Part shown: piece after piece, positions 25,145 to 33,768 of the stretch
Numbering within the stretch: position 1 is the stretch's first letter
Layout: each line of letters starts with the position of its first letter
NCBI GenBank assembly: GCA_943787445.1
Contig: CALSML010000027.1
Span: forward strand, 1 to 53,040
DNA from: an uncultured Alphaproteobacteria bacterium
GTDB taxonomy: Bacteria; Pseudomonadota; Alphaproteobacteria; UBA6615
Direction: 5' to 3'
Length of the DNA stretch: 53,040 nt
Program-made: the position numbers and the translations under genes
The notes under the pieces: model-generated
Database searches by the model: none
Seen by the model: only the letters and a program-made list of their open reading frames with translations
What the model was told of the DNA's origin: nothing

Positions 25145-26212
25145 TCAGCCGCCATTCTGCATCGCTTTCAGGGTGGCCTCGCGCTGACGCACCCCGTCCG
25201 GACCGAAGAGAAACACCAGCAATGCGTAGCGCGTGCCACGGGTCACCGGGCTCGCCTCATGCAGATGGGAGCAGGAAAACACGATCGCGCCCCCCAGCGG
25301 CGGCGCGTAGAGATCGTTCCCGTATTCGGGAAACCGCAAGGCACCGCCATCATAGTCATCGGGATTGAGGTTCACGGTGACCGCGAATCGCATATGGGCC
25401 GATGTCGGTGTCGTGTTGTCGCGATGTACCGCGAAGTGCCCCTTTTCCTCGCCGGCATAACGGGCCACGTTGAAGGGCTCGCGGGCCGTCACTTCGAAAT
25501 TGAACGCCTTCCAGATTTCCAGATTGACCCGACGCGCAAAAGCGTCGTCGAGACGCCGGTTGATCGCCGCATCCACCACATCATGGTCATGGCGGATTTT
25601 GTGCTCGGGAAAGACTTCCTGCACATCCACCCCGTCCTTGTTGTAATTCACGGTCGAGGGAACATTGCCCTGTTCCTCGTGCAGCTGAATCAGCTCGGTA
25701 CAGAATGCGGGCGAGAGCACATGGGGCACGATCAGCACCGGTGCCGTTTCCTGAATCAGACGCGGGGCCTCGGCCGGAGGTCGCGCACGGGCCTGTTCCA
25801 CAAAATGCCAGATCGCCTCGGCTCCGTTGCGGCGCAGCCCGGTCAGGCGCAGATTCGGATCGTATCGCAGCGCAATGACACGCCCATCCGCCCGCAGGCC
25901 ACAAGCGGCCAGGGTGGTCAGGCCTGGGTCACGAACCACATGGAATGGCGCGGCCAGCTCCGGCAAGGTCCGGGCCGGCGCCGCATCCACGACAATGAAG
26001 ACATGGGCGGGCAATGCCGTGAGTTCATCGGTGACGGCCGCAAGGCTCGCGGCCTCCGCCTGCAAGATGGCCAGATCGGGATAGAACAGGACCAGCGGCA
26101 TGCCGCCCCGCACCGTGGTGTAGAGATTGACGGGCTTGCCGTCCCCGTCCGGCAGAACAAAGTCGGGCGCCCGGTCGCCGGGGCCAATCGGATCATCAAA
26201 ATTGTAGGTCAC
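25145..26212 (-). CDS. Fusion of thioredoxin-fold (AhpC/TSA-like) domain and prolyl-4-hydroxylase-type 2OG-Fe(II) oxygenase
   Basis: A 355-residue two-domain protein. Residues 8-145 look like a peroxiredoxin domain (GDRAPDFVLPDGDGKPVNLY, then PLVLFYPDLAILQAEAASL), but the peroxidatic cysteine expected after the FYP strand is missing, so this half is probably non-catalytic. Residues 155-345 are a 2OG-Fe(II) oxygenase with H263 and D265 (FAVHRDNT), H318 (SHLHEASPV) and R328 (GTRYALLVF) as iron and 2-oxoglutarate ligands, in the prolyl-4-hydroxylase alpha-subunit arrangement. This fusion occurs in other proteobacteria as an uncharacterised family. It may hydroxylate a protein or peptide; the small repeat protein encoded downstream is a possible partner. 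Confidence 0.85.
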   Translation of the reverse strand: MTYNFDDPIGPGDRAPDFVLPDGDGKPVNLYTTVRGGMPLVLFYPDLAILQAEAASLAAVTDELTALPAHVFIVVDAAPARTLPELAAPFHVVRDPGLTTLAACGLRADGRVIALRYDPNLRLTGLRRNGAEAIWHFVEQARARPPAEAPRLIQETAPVLIVPHVLSPAFCTELIQLHEEQGNVPSTVNYNKDGVDVQEVFPEHKIRHDHDVVDAAINRRLDDAFARRVNLEIWKAFNFEVTAREPFNVARYAGEEKGHFAVHRDNTTPTSAHMRFAVTVNLNPDDYDGGALRFPEYGNDLYAPPLGGAIVFSCSHLHEASPVTRGTRYALLVFLFGPDGVRQREATLKAMQNGG

Positions 26213-26265
26213 GCGGTGGTCAATCCTCTGAGCGGGCTGCGCGGATCACGAACAATTCGGTCCGT

Positions 26266-26595
26266 TCATGTTTTGAATTCGATCTCGATGGCAACGATAT
26301 CGACATCGCCAATATTGATCGCGTTGTGCTCGACCGGTGCCTTCACGTGAGACGATGTGCCCGGAACATAGTCGAGCTCCTTCGTCTCGCCACCGGGAAA
26401 CTCAAACCGCAATCTGCCTTCCGACAACTGGATCGGCATGTAGTCCCGGTCATGCAGGTGCCAGCCCGTCTGCTCGCCGGGCTTGAAGACCCAGTGGGTC
26501 ACGATCATGGAATCGTCTTCCAGCAGCACCCGATGGGTGGCGATGTCCCGTTCGCCCGCAACCTCGGCGGTCTTCTCCATCAGCTTTGTCGACAT
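26266..26595 (-). CDS. Single-domain cupin protein
   Basis: A 109-residue cupin. The first cupin motif is GWHLHDRDYMPIQLSEGRLRFEFPG, with H46, H48 and D/Y positions where G(X)5HXH(X)3-4E(X)6G would be, although the usual glutamate is replaced. The second motif is near SSHVKAPVEHNAINIG. It probably binds a metal or small ligand; a sensing or isomerase role is possible but not visible. Encoded between a 2OG oxygenase and an alpha/beta hydrolase on the same strand with short gaps, so all three may be co-transcribed. Confidence 0.8.
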   Translation of the reverse strand: MSTKLMEKTAEVAGERDIATHRVLLEDDSMIVTHWVFKPGEQTGWHLHDRDYMPIQLSEGRLRFEFPGGETKELDYVPGTSSHVKAPVEHNAINIGDVDIVAIEIEFKT

Positions 26596-26628
26596 GGCGG
26601 TCTCCCCTTGGTGGTGGCGGCGCGATTG

Positions 26629-27699
26629 TCAGAGGGTTCGTGCCATCCAGTCAATCATCATAGTGCGATATCTGAAGCCATAGTTGTGACAGCAGTGCAC
26701 ACCGTTCTCTTCGATGACCAGTTCGGCCCGTTCGCCGATGGCTTCGGCGATGCGTTCGGCCTGAGTGTAGTGAAAGATACCGTCTCGTTTGCCGTGCACG
26801 ATCAGGGTCGGACAGACGACCTTGTCGATACAGTCCGCCAGACTTGCCGGACCCATCCGGGCGCGGGCGTCCCCCATGGACGCGCTGCCCGTTGCCCAAA
26901 GAAACCCGTCGAGAATGGTCTTCGGCATGGTGTCCCAATCTCCCAGATCAAAGGCCCCGCCGAATACCGCGAGTGCCTTGATACGCGGTTCAAGTGCCGC
27001 CGCACGCGGAATGTAATAGCCGCCCAGACTGCGCCCCAGAATGCCGATGCGATCACTGTCGATCTCCGGCCGCGCGGCGATCGCCGCAAAGACGGTCAGG
27101 ACGGAATCCTCATAGCCTTCGGCCAGTTTTTCATGGTCATGCACCTCGCCCTGCCCCGGCCCATCGAAAGCAAAGCTGGCAAGGCCGCGCCGCGCGCACA
27201 TCTCCGACAGGGTGATGAAATCTTCCTTGGTGGAATCCAGCCCCGGCACGAGGATCACACAGGCACAGGGCCTCTCGCCGTGAAGCGGCAGCCGCAGATA
27301 TCCCGGCAGGGTGACGCAGTTGTGGTCGATCTCCACCCGTTCGGCGGGCGGCACCAGATGAGGGGCGGCATCCCGGAAGGCGGCTTCCTTGCGGCGCTGC
27401 AGATCGCGCTTCACCGCCGGCATGTGACTGGCCACCACCTGCCCCACATGGAAACACAGACTGGCGCGCACAAAGGCCTCACCCGCCGTGACGGCGCCGC
27501 CATCGGCCAGTCGCTGCCGGGCCAGCGCCAAGTAGCTTTCCCCCACGGCTTCCCAGGCACCCGGCCAGTCATCCCAGCTTGTCACCTGGGGACGCACGGT
27601 GTGCACGTCATTGATATCCATCCCGTCGGCCACCAGCCGCGGAATCCAGTATTCGAAGACCTCGCTGTCGAAGGCCTTGCGTGCATCGGAACCGGTCAT
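26629..27699 (-). CDS. Alpha/beta hydrolase, 2,6-dihydropseudooxynicotine hydrolase-like
   Basis: A 356-residue hydrolase with a long helical N-terminal cap (1-120) before the alpha/beta core. The catalytic triad is S224 (GRSLGGYY), D306 (HGKRDGI) and H335 (GVHCCHNYGF). Cap plus core, the RSLGGYY elbow and the triad spacing match the C-C bond hydrolase of nicotine degradation (DHPON hydrolase, FrsA-like group), in which a serine nucleophile cleaves a ketone side chain. A paralogue of the same layout is at 41754. The natural substrate here is unknown and nicotine itself is not implied. Confidence 0.84.
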   Translation of the reverse strand: MTGSDARKAFDSEVFEYWIPRLVADGMDINDVHTVRPQVTSWDDWPGAWEAVGESYLALARQRLADGGAVTAGEAFVRASLCFHVGQVVASHMPAVKRDLQRRKEAAFRDAAPHLVPPAERVEIDHNCVTLPGYLRLPLHGERPCACVILVPGLDSTKEDFITLSEMCARRGLASFAFDGPGQGEVHDHEKLAEGYEDSVLTVFAAIAARPEIDSDRIGILGRSLGGYYIPRAAALEPRIKALAVFGGAFDLGDWDTMPKTILDGFLWATGSASMGDARARMGPASLADCIDKVVCPTLIVHGKRDGIFHYTQAERIAEAIGERAELVIEENGVHCCHNYGFRYRTMMIDWMARTL

Positions 27700-27766
27700 C
27701 AGACACCCTCATGCAGACACGACCGGAAGTGGTCGCGGAAGGAAGAGTATAATCTATCGGGGAAAA

Positions 27767-27842
27767 TGGTGCCCGGGGGCGGATTCGAACCACCGACACC
27801 GCGATTTTCAGTCGCGTGCTCTACCAACTGAGCTACCCGGGC
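27767..27842 (-). tRNA. tRNA-Phe (anticodon GAA)
   Basis: A 76-base cloverleaf including an encoded CCA. The acceptor stem is GCCCGGG/CCCGGGC, the D arm GCTC AGTTGGTAGA GAGC, the anticodon stem CGCGA/TCGCG with loop CTGAAAA, and the T arm contains GGTTCGAATCC. It lies downstream of yacG on the same strand, as in many alphaproteobacterial genomes. Confidence 0.97.
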
Positions 27843-27914
27843 ACATGGGCAGTTGGAAGGCGCGGATATACGTAAATTCAGACGCCCTGTCCAGCGCCCG
27901 CGCCGGAATTCGAC

Positions 27915-28091
27915 CTATTCGTCTTCCGCTTCACTCAACCCGCCCTCATAGACGGTCGGCGCTTCATCGGTGGGAATGCGATAATTGCCCTCAAGCCAGC
28001 GGGACAAATCAACATTCGCACAGCGTTCCGAACAGAAGGGACGATGTTTTTCATGCACAGGCTTGGCGCAGATCGGACAGGGTTTTCTCAT
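27915..28091 (-). CDS. yacG: DNA gyrase inhibitor YacG
   Basis: A 58-residue zinc protein, MRKPCPICAKPVHEKHRPFCSERCANVDLSRWLEGNYRIP in its first part, with four cysteines (C5, C8, C20, C24) in the CxxC...CxxxC zinc-finger arrangement of YacG. YacG binds the GyrB C-terminal region and inhibits gyrase in E. coli. The acidic tail is family-typical. It follows the RNase E/G gene after about 40 bases and precedes tRNA-Phe. Confidence 0.93.
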   Translation of the reverse strand: MRKPCPICAKPVHEKHRPFCSERCANVDLSRWLEGNYRIPTDEAPTVYEGGLSEAEDE

Positions 28092-28128
28092 GGCGTCTTG
28101 CGTGTTTCGTCTTTTGTATTTTTGTCTG

Positions 28129-29343
28129 CTACGAGCCCGAACCTAGCATGACCTCGAATCGGTCGGGGCGGCGGTCCGGGTCGCGCTGAAGCACCAGCTG
28201 ACCCACATGCCGGCTCGCGTCATCCAGTGCGGGTTGCAGTGGCCCTTCAAGCAGGTCGGCGACCCCGGGCGCCACAGCGAGGCGATACCCCCCTGCCGGT
28301 GTCGTGGCGGCGGTCCGGATGACCTGGCGCAGTGCCTCCAGGGCGACAGCCTCCGGCGCCGGAGCGGGTGTCACATAGCCCCCCTGCAGCCGCTCGCCGA
28401 GCGAGGGCCCGATTCGGGTCCGCGTGACTTCGATCAGACCGAGATTGGTCATCCCCAGCACATGGCACGCGCCCGGATCACCTTTCAGGGTTTCGCGCAG
28501 ACGCACCAGCACCCGGTTGCGGTCATCCCCCGATCCCATTTTCAGGGCATCGATCACAATAGCCCCGGCGATGTTGCGCAAGCGCAGTTGCCGGGCAATG
28601 GCGGGCATGGCCTTGGAATTCACATCACGGGGTCCGCGCCCGGCCTTGCCGATATCGGAGGCCGAGTTGATGTCGATGACGCAAAGCGCCTCGGTCTGAT
28701 CGAAGACGAGTTCTGCCCCGCCCGGGATTGCAACCCGACGTTCCAGCGCGGCCTCGATGGCATCCTCGACGCCATGTTCGGCAAACAGCCCCAGACGTTC
28801 ACGGGTGATCCGTTCAAAGAGCTCGCGGCGGTTGGCCTTGCACCAGTCGCGCGCCTGATTCTCGGTCGTGGCATCACTGCACACCACCGCCGTGACCCGA
28901 TCCCCGGCATAACGCGCGAGAATATAGGACACCGGATCGAGGGGCGCGATCAGGACAGCCGGGATGTCCGGCGCAGTGACACTGTCATCGGGGGCAATCC
29001 GCACGACCCGCGGGCCTTTTTCGGCGAACCCATCGGCCACGACACGCACGTCGATCTGCGCACCTTCATGGAGCATTTCGGCGATCCGGGCGCGCCGGGC
29101 ACCCCGTTCGTTAGGGATCGAGGCATCGCGCGCGCGCATGAAGGCATCGGCACCGATCCCGATATCAACGAAGGCGCCATTGATTCCCGGGTCGACACGA
29201 CGGACCCGACCGCGATAGGTCGCGCCGATCAGGCTGGGGCTGGTGATCCGGTGATGGACCACATCCCAGACATCGCCGTTGCGGATCAGCGCGCCCCGAA
29301 CCTCGCCCGGACTGGCTTCGATAAGGATCGCGGATCCGCTCAT
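28129..29343 (-). CDS. rng: Ribonuclease E/G family protein (short form)
   Basis: A 404-residue endoribonuclease of the RNase E/G family. The N-terminal S1-like RNA-binding region is GATYRGRVRRVDPGINGAFVDIGIGADAFMRA (41-72). The two catalytic aspartates lie in ALCVIDINSAS and GAIVIDALKMG, which bind Mg2+. It lacks the CPxCxG zinc-link that makes full RNase E tetramers, as in other short alphaproteobacterial forms next to maf. The ATG overlaps the maf stop (ATGA), so translation is coupled. A longer RNase E is presumably encoded elsewhere. Confidence 0.9.
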   Translation of the reverse strand: MSGSAILIEASPGEVRGALIRNGDVWDVVHHRITSPSLIGATYRGRVRRVDPGINGAFVDIGIGADAFMRARDASIPNERGARRARIAEMLHEGAQIDVRVVADGFAEKGPRVVRIAPDDSVTAPDIPAVLIAPLDPVSYILARYAGDRVTAVVCSDATTENQARDWCKANRRELFERITRERLGLFAEHGVEDAIEAALERRVAIPGGAELVFDQTEALCVIDINSASDIGKAGRGPRDVNSKAMPAIARQLRLRNIAGAIVIDALKMGSGDDRNRVLVRLRETLKGDPGACHVLGMTNLGLIEVTRTRIGPSLGERLQGGYVTPAPAPEAVALEALRQVIRTAATTPAGGYRLAVAPGVADLLEGPLQPALDDASRHVGQLVLQRDPDRRPDRFEVMLGSGS

Positions 29344-29921
29344 GTTTCAAACCTGTATCCGAGGCCTTCGAGCATCTGACGGGTCATCGCCAGATCCAGA
29401 CCGACCACATTTGTATAGGACCCGCTGATTGCAGGGATGAATGCGGCGGCATGACCCTGAATGGCATATCCACCTGCCTTCCCGTCCCATTCCTCTGTAT
29501 CGAGATAGCGGGCAATTTCAGCCTCGCTCAGACGCTTGAACCGCACGAGCGTTGTGGAAAAACGATGGGATGAACGACCATCCGGTGCGATCACGGATAT
29601 GCCACCAAGCACCCGATGTCGCCGGCCCGAGAGCATCTGCAAAAACCGACGCGCCGCGTCCCGGCTTTCGGGTTTTCCGATGGCGCGACGGCCCAGCGCT
29701 ACCACCGTATCGGCAGCGAGGATGAAGGCATCGCTCTGCTGCGCGGCCACAGCCTGTGCTTTCTCCGAAGCGAGCCGCTGGGCAAGCCGGGCCGGCACCT
29801 CGCCGCGCTGGGGAGTTTCATCGATATCGGCCGGCATCACGTCAGCAGGCACAACGCCGATCTGGGACAGCAGATCACGTCGGCGCGGCGATGCCGAAGC
29901 CAGAACAAGGCGCGCGTTCAA
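29340..29921 (-). CDS. maf: Maf-family nucleoside triphosphate pyrophosphatase
   Basis: A 193-residue Maf protein, which hydrolyses non-canonical or canonical NTPs to monophosphates. RLVLASASPRRRDLLSQIGV is the family's N-terminal phosphate-binding signature. I place the start at TTG 29921 because GGAGG lies six bases upstream and the product then begins at the family N-terminus; the ATG at 29975 has no such site and adds 18 unrelated residues. Later motifs are ILAADTVVALGRRAIGKPES and the C-terminal TNVVGLDLAMTRQMLEGLG. Its stop overlaps the start of the RNase E/G gene. Confidence 0.9.
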   Translation of the reverse strand: MNARLVLASASPRRRDLLSQIGVVPADVMPADIDETPQRGEVPARLAQRLASEKAQAVAAQQSDAFILAADTVVALGRRAIGKPESRDAARRFLQMLSGRRHRVLGGISVIAPDGRSSHRFSTTLVRFKRLSEAEIARYLDTEEWDGKAGGYAIQGHAAAFIPAISGSYTNVVGLDLAMTRQMLEGLGYRFET

Positions 29922-30002
29922 CGCAGCCCTCCATGGATGCAGGATTGATGGGTCACGCCCAGCGGGCGCTGGCACGGGGCCATTCCGCGCCGGTCCACGT
30001 CG

Positions 30003-30221
30003 CTACTTGAAGCGGAACGTGATGCGTCCCTTGAACAGGTCGTAAGGCGTCATCTCGACATTGACCTTGTCGCCAGCCAGGACGCGGATGCGATGCTTGC
30101 GCATCTTACCGGCCGTGTGCGCAAGGACTTCGTGGCCGTTGTCGAGCTCAACGCGGAACATCGCATTGGGCAGGATTTCGGTCACGGTGCCGGAGAATTC
30201 GAGGAGGTCTTCTTTCGCCAT
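30003..30221 (-). CDS. infA: Translation initiation factor IF-1
   Basis: A 72-residue OB-fold protein of standard length, [29 protein letters not shown] at the N-terminus and [10 protein letters not shown] at the end, almost invariant for IF-1. It binds the ribosomal A site during initiation. It sits between the phosphatase and maf in the usual alphaproteobacterial order. The 112-base gap upstream probably contains its own promoter, since IF-1 is needed in large amount. Confidence 0.97.
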   Translation of the reverse strand: MAKEDLLEFSGTVTEILPNAMFRVELDNGHEVLAHTAGKMRKHRIRVLAGDKVNVEMTPYDLFKGRITFRFK

Positions 30222-30333
30222 ACACTTCGTCGCGTTGTTGTTTTCAGATGCCCAACATTGTGGGTTGGCGCAAGCAACCCGAAAACCCGGCTAAACTCAA
30301 GCGTTTTCGCGCCGGATCGACGATAAACGCAGA

Positions 30334-30780
30334 TCAGGCATGTCGCTCGGGAGAGGGAAAACGTGTCCGTATTCGCTCAAAAAGCAGGTCCCGGGTGTCC
30401 CGATAGGCCTGCAGACGCACCTCCCGGCTGCCCGACACATCGCCGGGATGATGGATCGGCCAGTACTCCACCTCGCAGGCCAGACTGCGGGTAAATTCCA
30501 GCGCGCGGTGTTGTGCCCGGGGCGTGAAGGTGACGATCAGGTCCACCGACATGTCGCGCAGATCCGCGAAGCTCTTGGGATTGTGGCGCGCAATATCCAG
30601 CCCGATCTCCTGCATTACCGCGATGGCAAACCCGTCGACCTCGTTGCCGTCGGGTTGCACTCCCACGCTGTCGGCATAAACCCGGTGGCCCACCAGATGC
30701 TTCAGGATGGCCTCGGCCATGGGGGAGCGAATGGTATTGCGATCACACGCAAACAGGACACTGCCCGGCAACGCCCCCAT
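30334..30780 (-). CDS. Low-molecular-weight protein-tyrosine phosphatase-like protein
   Basis: A 148-residue phosphatase-fold protein. The P-loop is C12-D-R-N-T-I-R18-S (CX5R-S/T), placed at the N-terminus as in LMW-PTPs and thioredoxin-coupled arsenate reductases. PMAEAILKHLVG follows as in the family. The general-acid aspartate is probably in HHPGDVSG rather than the canonical DP. Its start lies two bases from the UPF0262 stop on the same strand. Substrate is unknown; it belongs to the conserved hisD-infA neighbourhood of alphaproteobacteria. Confidence 0.85.
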   Translation of the reverse strand: MGALPGSVLFACDRNTIRSPMAEAILKHLVGHRVYADSVGVQPDGNEVDGFAIAVMQEIGLDIARHNPKSFADLRDMSVDLIVTFTPRAQHRALEFTRSLACEVEYWPIHHPGDVSGSREVRLQAYRDTRDLLFERIRTRFPSPERHA

Positions 30781-30781
30781 C

Positions 30782-31273
30782 TCAGGCCCGGATATGCAGC
30801 GCGCAGATCAGCGTGAACAACCGGCGCGACGTGCCATGATCGATCTCGATCCGGCCAGCAAGCAAATCGCGCAATTTGTCCGAGCCCTCATTGTGCAGCC
30901 CGCGACGTCCCATATCGATGGCCTCGATCTGAGCCGGAGATGCCGAGCGAATGGCCTCGTAATAGCTTTCGCAGATGGTGAAGTAGTCCTTGATCGTCTT
31001 GCGGAACGGGGTGAGCGGCAGGGGCAGCGAACCGATCGCCGCGCCGCTCCGATCGAAAATATCGAAGACAAGCTGGCGCCCCTGCACCCGCAATATCAGA
31101 TCATAGGGGCCGGTCTGGACATTTCCGAAATGGGTCGCGTCGGGCTGAAAGCTGTTCTCGTCGGTCAGGTCGTAGATGGCGACCTGCAGTTCGCGCTCCA
31201 CATCCGGGTGATATCGAACGACCCCGGGGTTGTCGATTTCGACCCGGGCGATCCAGGCGTCAGGTTTGCTCAT
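30782..31273 (-). CDS. UPF0262 family protein
   Basis: A 163-residue conserved alphaproteobacterial protein. Its start is one of two adjacent ATGs (31276 or 31273; [14 protein letters not shown] follows), overlapping the end of hisD. The stretch [75 protein letters not shown] is the family hallmark in parts (for example CESYYEAI and RRGLHNEG). Function unknown; always found near hisD and a small phosphatase gene. The frame extends upstream to 31333 but that overlaps hisD. Confidence 0.9.
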   Translation of the reverse strand: MSKPDAWIARVEIDNPGVVRYHPDVERELQVAIYDLTDENSFQPDATHFGNVQTGPYDLILRVQGRQLVFDIFDRSGAAIGSLPLPLTPFRKTIKDYFTICESYYEAIRSASPAQIEAIDMGRRGLHNEGSDKLRDLLAGRIEIDHGTSRRLFTLICALHIRA

Positions 31274-32571
31274 CATCGGCCCCGGCAACGCGGATCCCGA
31301 CCGCCCGGGCATGTGCTTCGAGACCTTCGGCACGGGCCAGCGTCATGACCGGCGCCGCCAGTTTCGCAAAGCTCTCGGCCGTGGCCGAAAACATCGAGGT
31401 GCGTTTCATGAAGTCGAGAACGCCAAGCCCCGAGGAAAACCGCGCCGTGCGCGATGTCGGCAGAACATGATTGGGACCCGCCAGATAATCGCCCAGAACT
31501 TCAGGTGCATAGGGCCCCAGGAACATGGCACCGGCATTGCGGATGCGTATCGGCCAGGGCTTCGGCACCCGGTGTCACCAGTTCGAGATGCTCCGGCGCA
31601 ATCCGGTCGATCAGCGGCAATGCAGATTCCATATCGGCAACAACGATCAGCGTGCCGTATTTCTCCCAGCTCTCGCGGGCGATCTCGTGGCGCGGCAATT
31701 CGGGGAGCTGACGCGCCACCGCCGCAGTCACAGCATCGGCAAATCCCGCATCATCAGTGATCAGGATCGACTGGGCGACACGGTCATGTTCGGCCTGGCT
31801 CAGCAGATCAGCGGCGATCCATTCCGGGTCCGCACCGGCTTCCGAGACGACCAGAATTTCGGACGGTCCGGCGATCATGTCGATGCCCACCACACCAAAC
31901 ACCTGACGCTTGGCTTCGGCCACATAGGCATTACCAGGACCGACAATCTTATCGACCGGCGCAATCGTTTCAGTCCCATGAGCCAGCGCGGCCACGGCCT
32001 GTGCACCGCCCACCCGATAGACCTCGTCCACCCCCGCGATATCGGCAGCGGCCAGCACCAGCGGGTTGAGCACACCATCCGGCGAAGGCACCACCATCAC
32101 CAGACGTTCCACCCCGGCCACCCGGGCCGGAACCGCGTTCATCAGCACCGAAGACGGATAGGCCGCCGTGCCACCGGGCACATAGAGCCCCGCCGCAGAA
32201 ACCGCGTGCCAGACACTGCCCAGACGCACACCGGTGTCGTCGACATAGTCAAAGCCTTCGGGCTTCTGGCGTTCGTGATAGGCGATGATGCGCGTGCGTG
32301 CCGTTTCCAGTGCGGCAATGGCCTCGGCACTGCAGGACTCGCGTGCGGCAGAAATCTCGGCAGCACTCACCCGCAGGCTGTCAGCCGTCAGATCCAGACG
32401 ATCATATTTCGCGGTCAGTTCAATCAGGGCGGCATCGCCCTCGTCTTTCACCCGCGCCACGATCCGCGCGACGTCATCGCGCACATCGACAGCCGCCTCC
32501 CGCCGCTCGGACAGAAACGCTTCGAATGACTGGCTGAAACCGTCCCGGGTGGCTTCGAGCCTAAGCGGCAT
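31260..32571 (-). CDS. hisD: Histidinol dehydrogenase, one-base frameshift near 31549
   Basis: HisD oxidises L-histidinol to L-histidine in two NAD+-dependent steps and is a zinc enzyme. The first frame runs 32571-31550 and includes [49 protein letters not shown] and the catalytic APEHLELV, then turns to nonsense. The next frame carries [51 protein letters not shown] to the end at 31260. Removing one base at about 31548-31549 restores [12 protein letters not shown]. Full length would be 436 residues, normal for HisD. Start at 32571 overlaps the hisG stop. Because the pathway gene hisG is intact, a sequence error is the simplest explanation. Confidence 0.9.
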
Positions 32572-33238
32572 CGCGTCCACCTTCGGTGGCCTCGCGAATG
32601 CGGTCGATCCAGCCGGTCAGCGTGGTCGCACGGGTCTTCAGCGCCGCCCGGTTCACCACCAGGCGTGAGCTGATCTCGGCGATGGTTTCGATTTCGACCA
32701 GCCCGTTGGCCTTAAGGGTGCCTCCGGTCGAGACGAGATCGACAATGCGACGGCACAGGCCAAGGGTCGGTGCCAGCTCCATCGCACCGTTCAGCTTGAT
32801 GCATTCGGCCTGCACGCCCCGGCGCGCAAAATGACGCTGGGTCAGGTTGGGATATTTGGTGGCGACGCGGACATGGCTCCAGCGTGCCGGATTGTCGACG
32901 GCGACCACGGATTGGGGTGCGGCGACCGACAGGCGGCACTTGCCGATATCCAGATCGAGCGGGGCGTAGAGTTCGGGATAGTCGAATTCCATGATCACAT
33001 CGCTGCCGGCCACACCGAAATGCGCCGCCCCGAAGGCCACGAAGGTGGCAACGTCAAACGCCCGCACCCGGATGATTTCAATCCCCGGATCGCTCGTGTC
33101 AAACCGCAGTTTGCGGGTTGCCGGGTCACTGAACTCGGGCTCAGGCTCGATACCCGCGCGCGCGAGAAGCGGCAAGGCCTCACCGAGGATGCGGCCCTTT
33201 GGCAGGGCAAGAATCAGTTTGTCCGTCTTCTTCGACAC
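32561..33238 (-). CDS. hisG: ATP phosphoribosyltransferase, short form
   Basis: A 225-residue HisG, catalysing the first step of histidine synthesis (ATP plus PRPP). [23 protein letters not shown] is the N-terminal signature and [30 protein letters not shown] the PRPP-binding segment. The short form lacks the C-terminal regulatory domain and requires HisZ, which is not in this window. It overlaps hisD by a few bases and follows the DUF2948 gene on the same strand. Confidence 0.95.
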   Translation of the reverse strand: MSKKTDKLILALPKGRILGEALPLLARAGIEPEPEFSDPATRKLRFDTSDPGIEIIRVRAFDVATFVAFGAAHFGVAGSDVIMEFDYPELYAPLDLDIGKCRLSVAAPQSVVAVDNPARWSHVRVATKYPNLTQRHFARRGVQAECIKLNGAMELAPTLGLCRRIVDLVSTGGTLKANGLVEIETIAEISSRLVVNRAALKTRATTLTGWIDRIREATEGGRDAA

Positions 33239-33312
33239 AATTCACCTTCCACGCGAACCCGCGGAACAGCCACGAAACCGGCGTTTTTACCGGGTTCGAA
33301 CAATGGACGAGG

Positions 33313-33768
33313 TCAATCGTCCGCGTGCTGGGGCCGCCACTGCGTCGGCCAGGGTTCGCCGAAGTCCTCTAAATGGCACAGGAGTCCGGTAGTTTCCAGC
33401 CGAATTCCGGTCTCGCCGGAGAAGGTGAGTTCGATGGTCGGCCCTTCACGGTCGGGTTCGGAGGTGCAGGTGATAGCCAGAAGGTTGAGAAAGGCCCCAC
33501 GGTCACGAAAATCGATCCCTCGCTGCCGCACTGCCACCACATTGGAAAATGTCACGCCGGCATTGATCCGCATGGCGGGGACCGATGTCGCCGCATCCGG
33601 CGCAGCTTCCCAGCAAAAGCGATTGGCCACAAAGACGAACTGCCCAGTGCCGGTCTCGAAACCGATATCTCCAATCGGGACAATCGCATCCTGCAATGCA
33701 CTGGAAATGACCGCGAGATCCTCCGCGCCCATCGCTTTCAATTTGCGCAGAGGTACCCGATCGCTCAT
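33313..33768 (-). CDS. DUF2948 family protein
   Basis: A 151-residue protein with the DUF2948 pattern: [30 protein letters not shown] at the start, [12 protein letters not shown] in the middle and GGIRLE-like [23 protein letters not shown] near the end. Function unknown; in alphaproteobacteria it is regularly found between murA and hisG, as here. Its ATG overlaps the murA stop (33765-33768), so translation is coupled to murA. Confidence 0.9.
   Translation of the reverse strand: MSDRVPLRKLKAMGAEDLAVISSALQDAIVPIGDIGFETGTGQFVFVANRFCWEAAPDAATSVPAMRINAGVTFSNVVAVRQRGIDFRDRGAFLNLLAITCTSEPDREGPTIELTFSGETGIRLETTGLLCHLEDFGEPWPTQWRPQHADD

Noticed and set aside
25112-26350. 412-codon plus-strand open frame
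   Set aside because: It is antisense to the 2OG oxygenase fusion, has no recognisable domain and shows the His/Arg/Gly-rich composition of a GC-rich shadow frame.
26326-27831. 501-codon plus-strand open frame
   Set aside because: Antisense to the cupin and alpha/beta hydrolase and running into tRNA-Phe; no family features.
28207-29379. 390-codon plus-strand open frame
   Set aside because: Antisense to the RNase E/G gene, which has catalytic motifs.
31540-31556. Programmed frameshifting in hisD or in the RidA gene at 48201
   Set aside because: No slippery heptamer with a downstream structure is evident, and neither family is known for recoding; a single-base indel is simpler.
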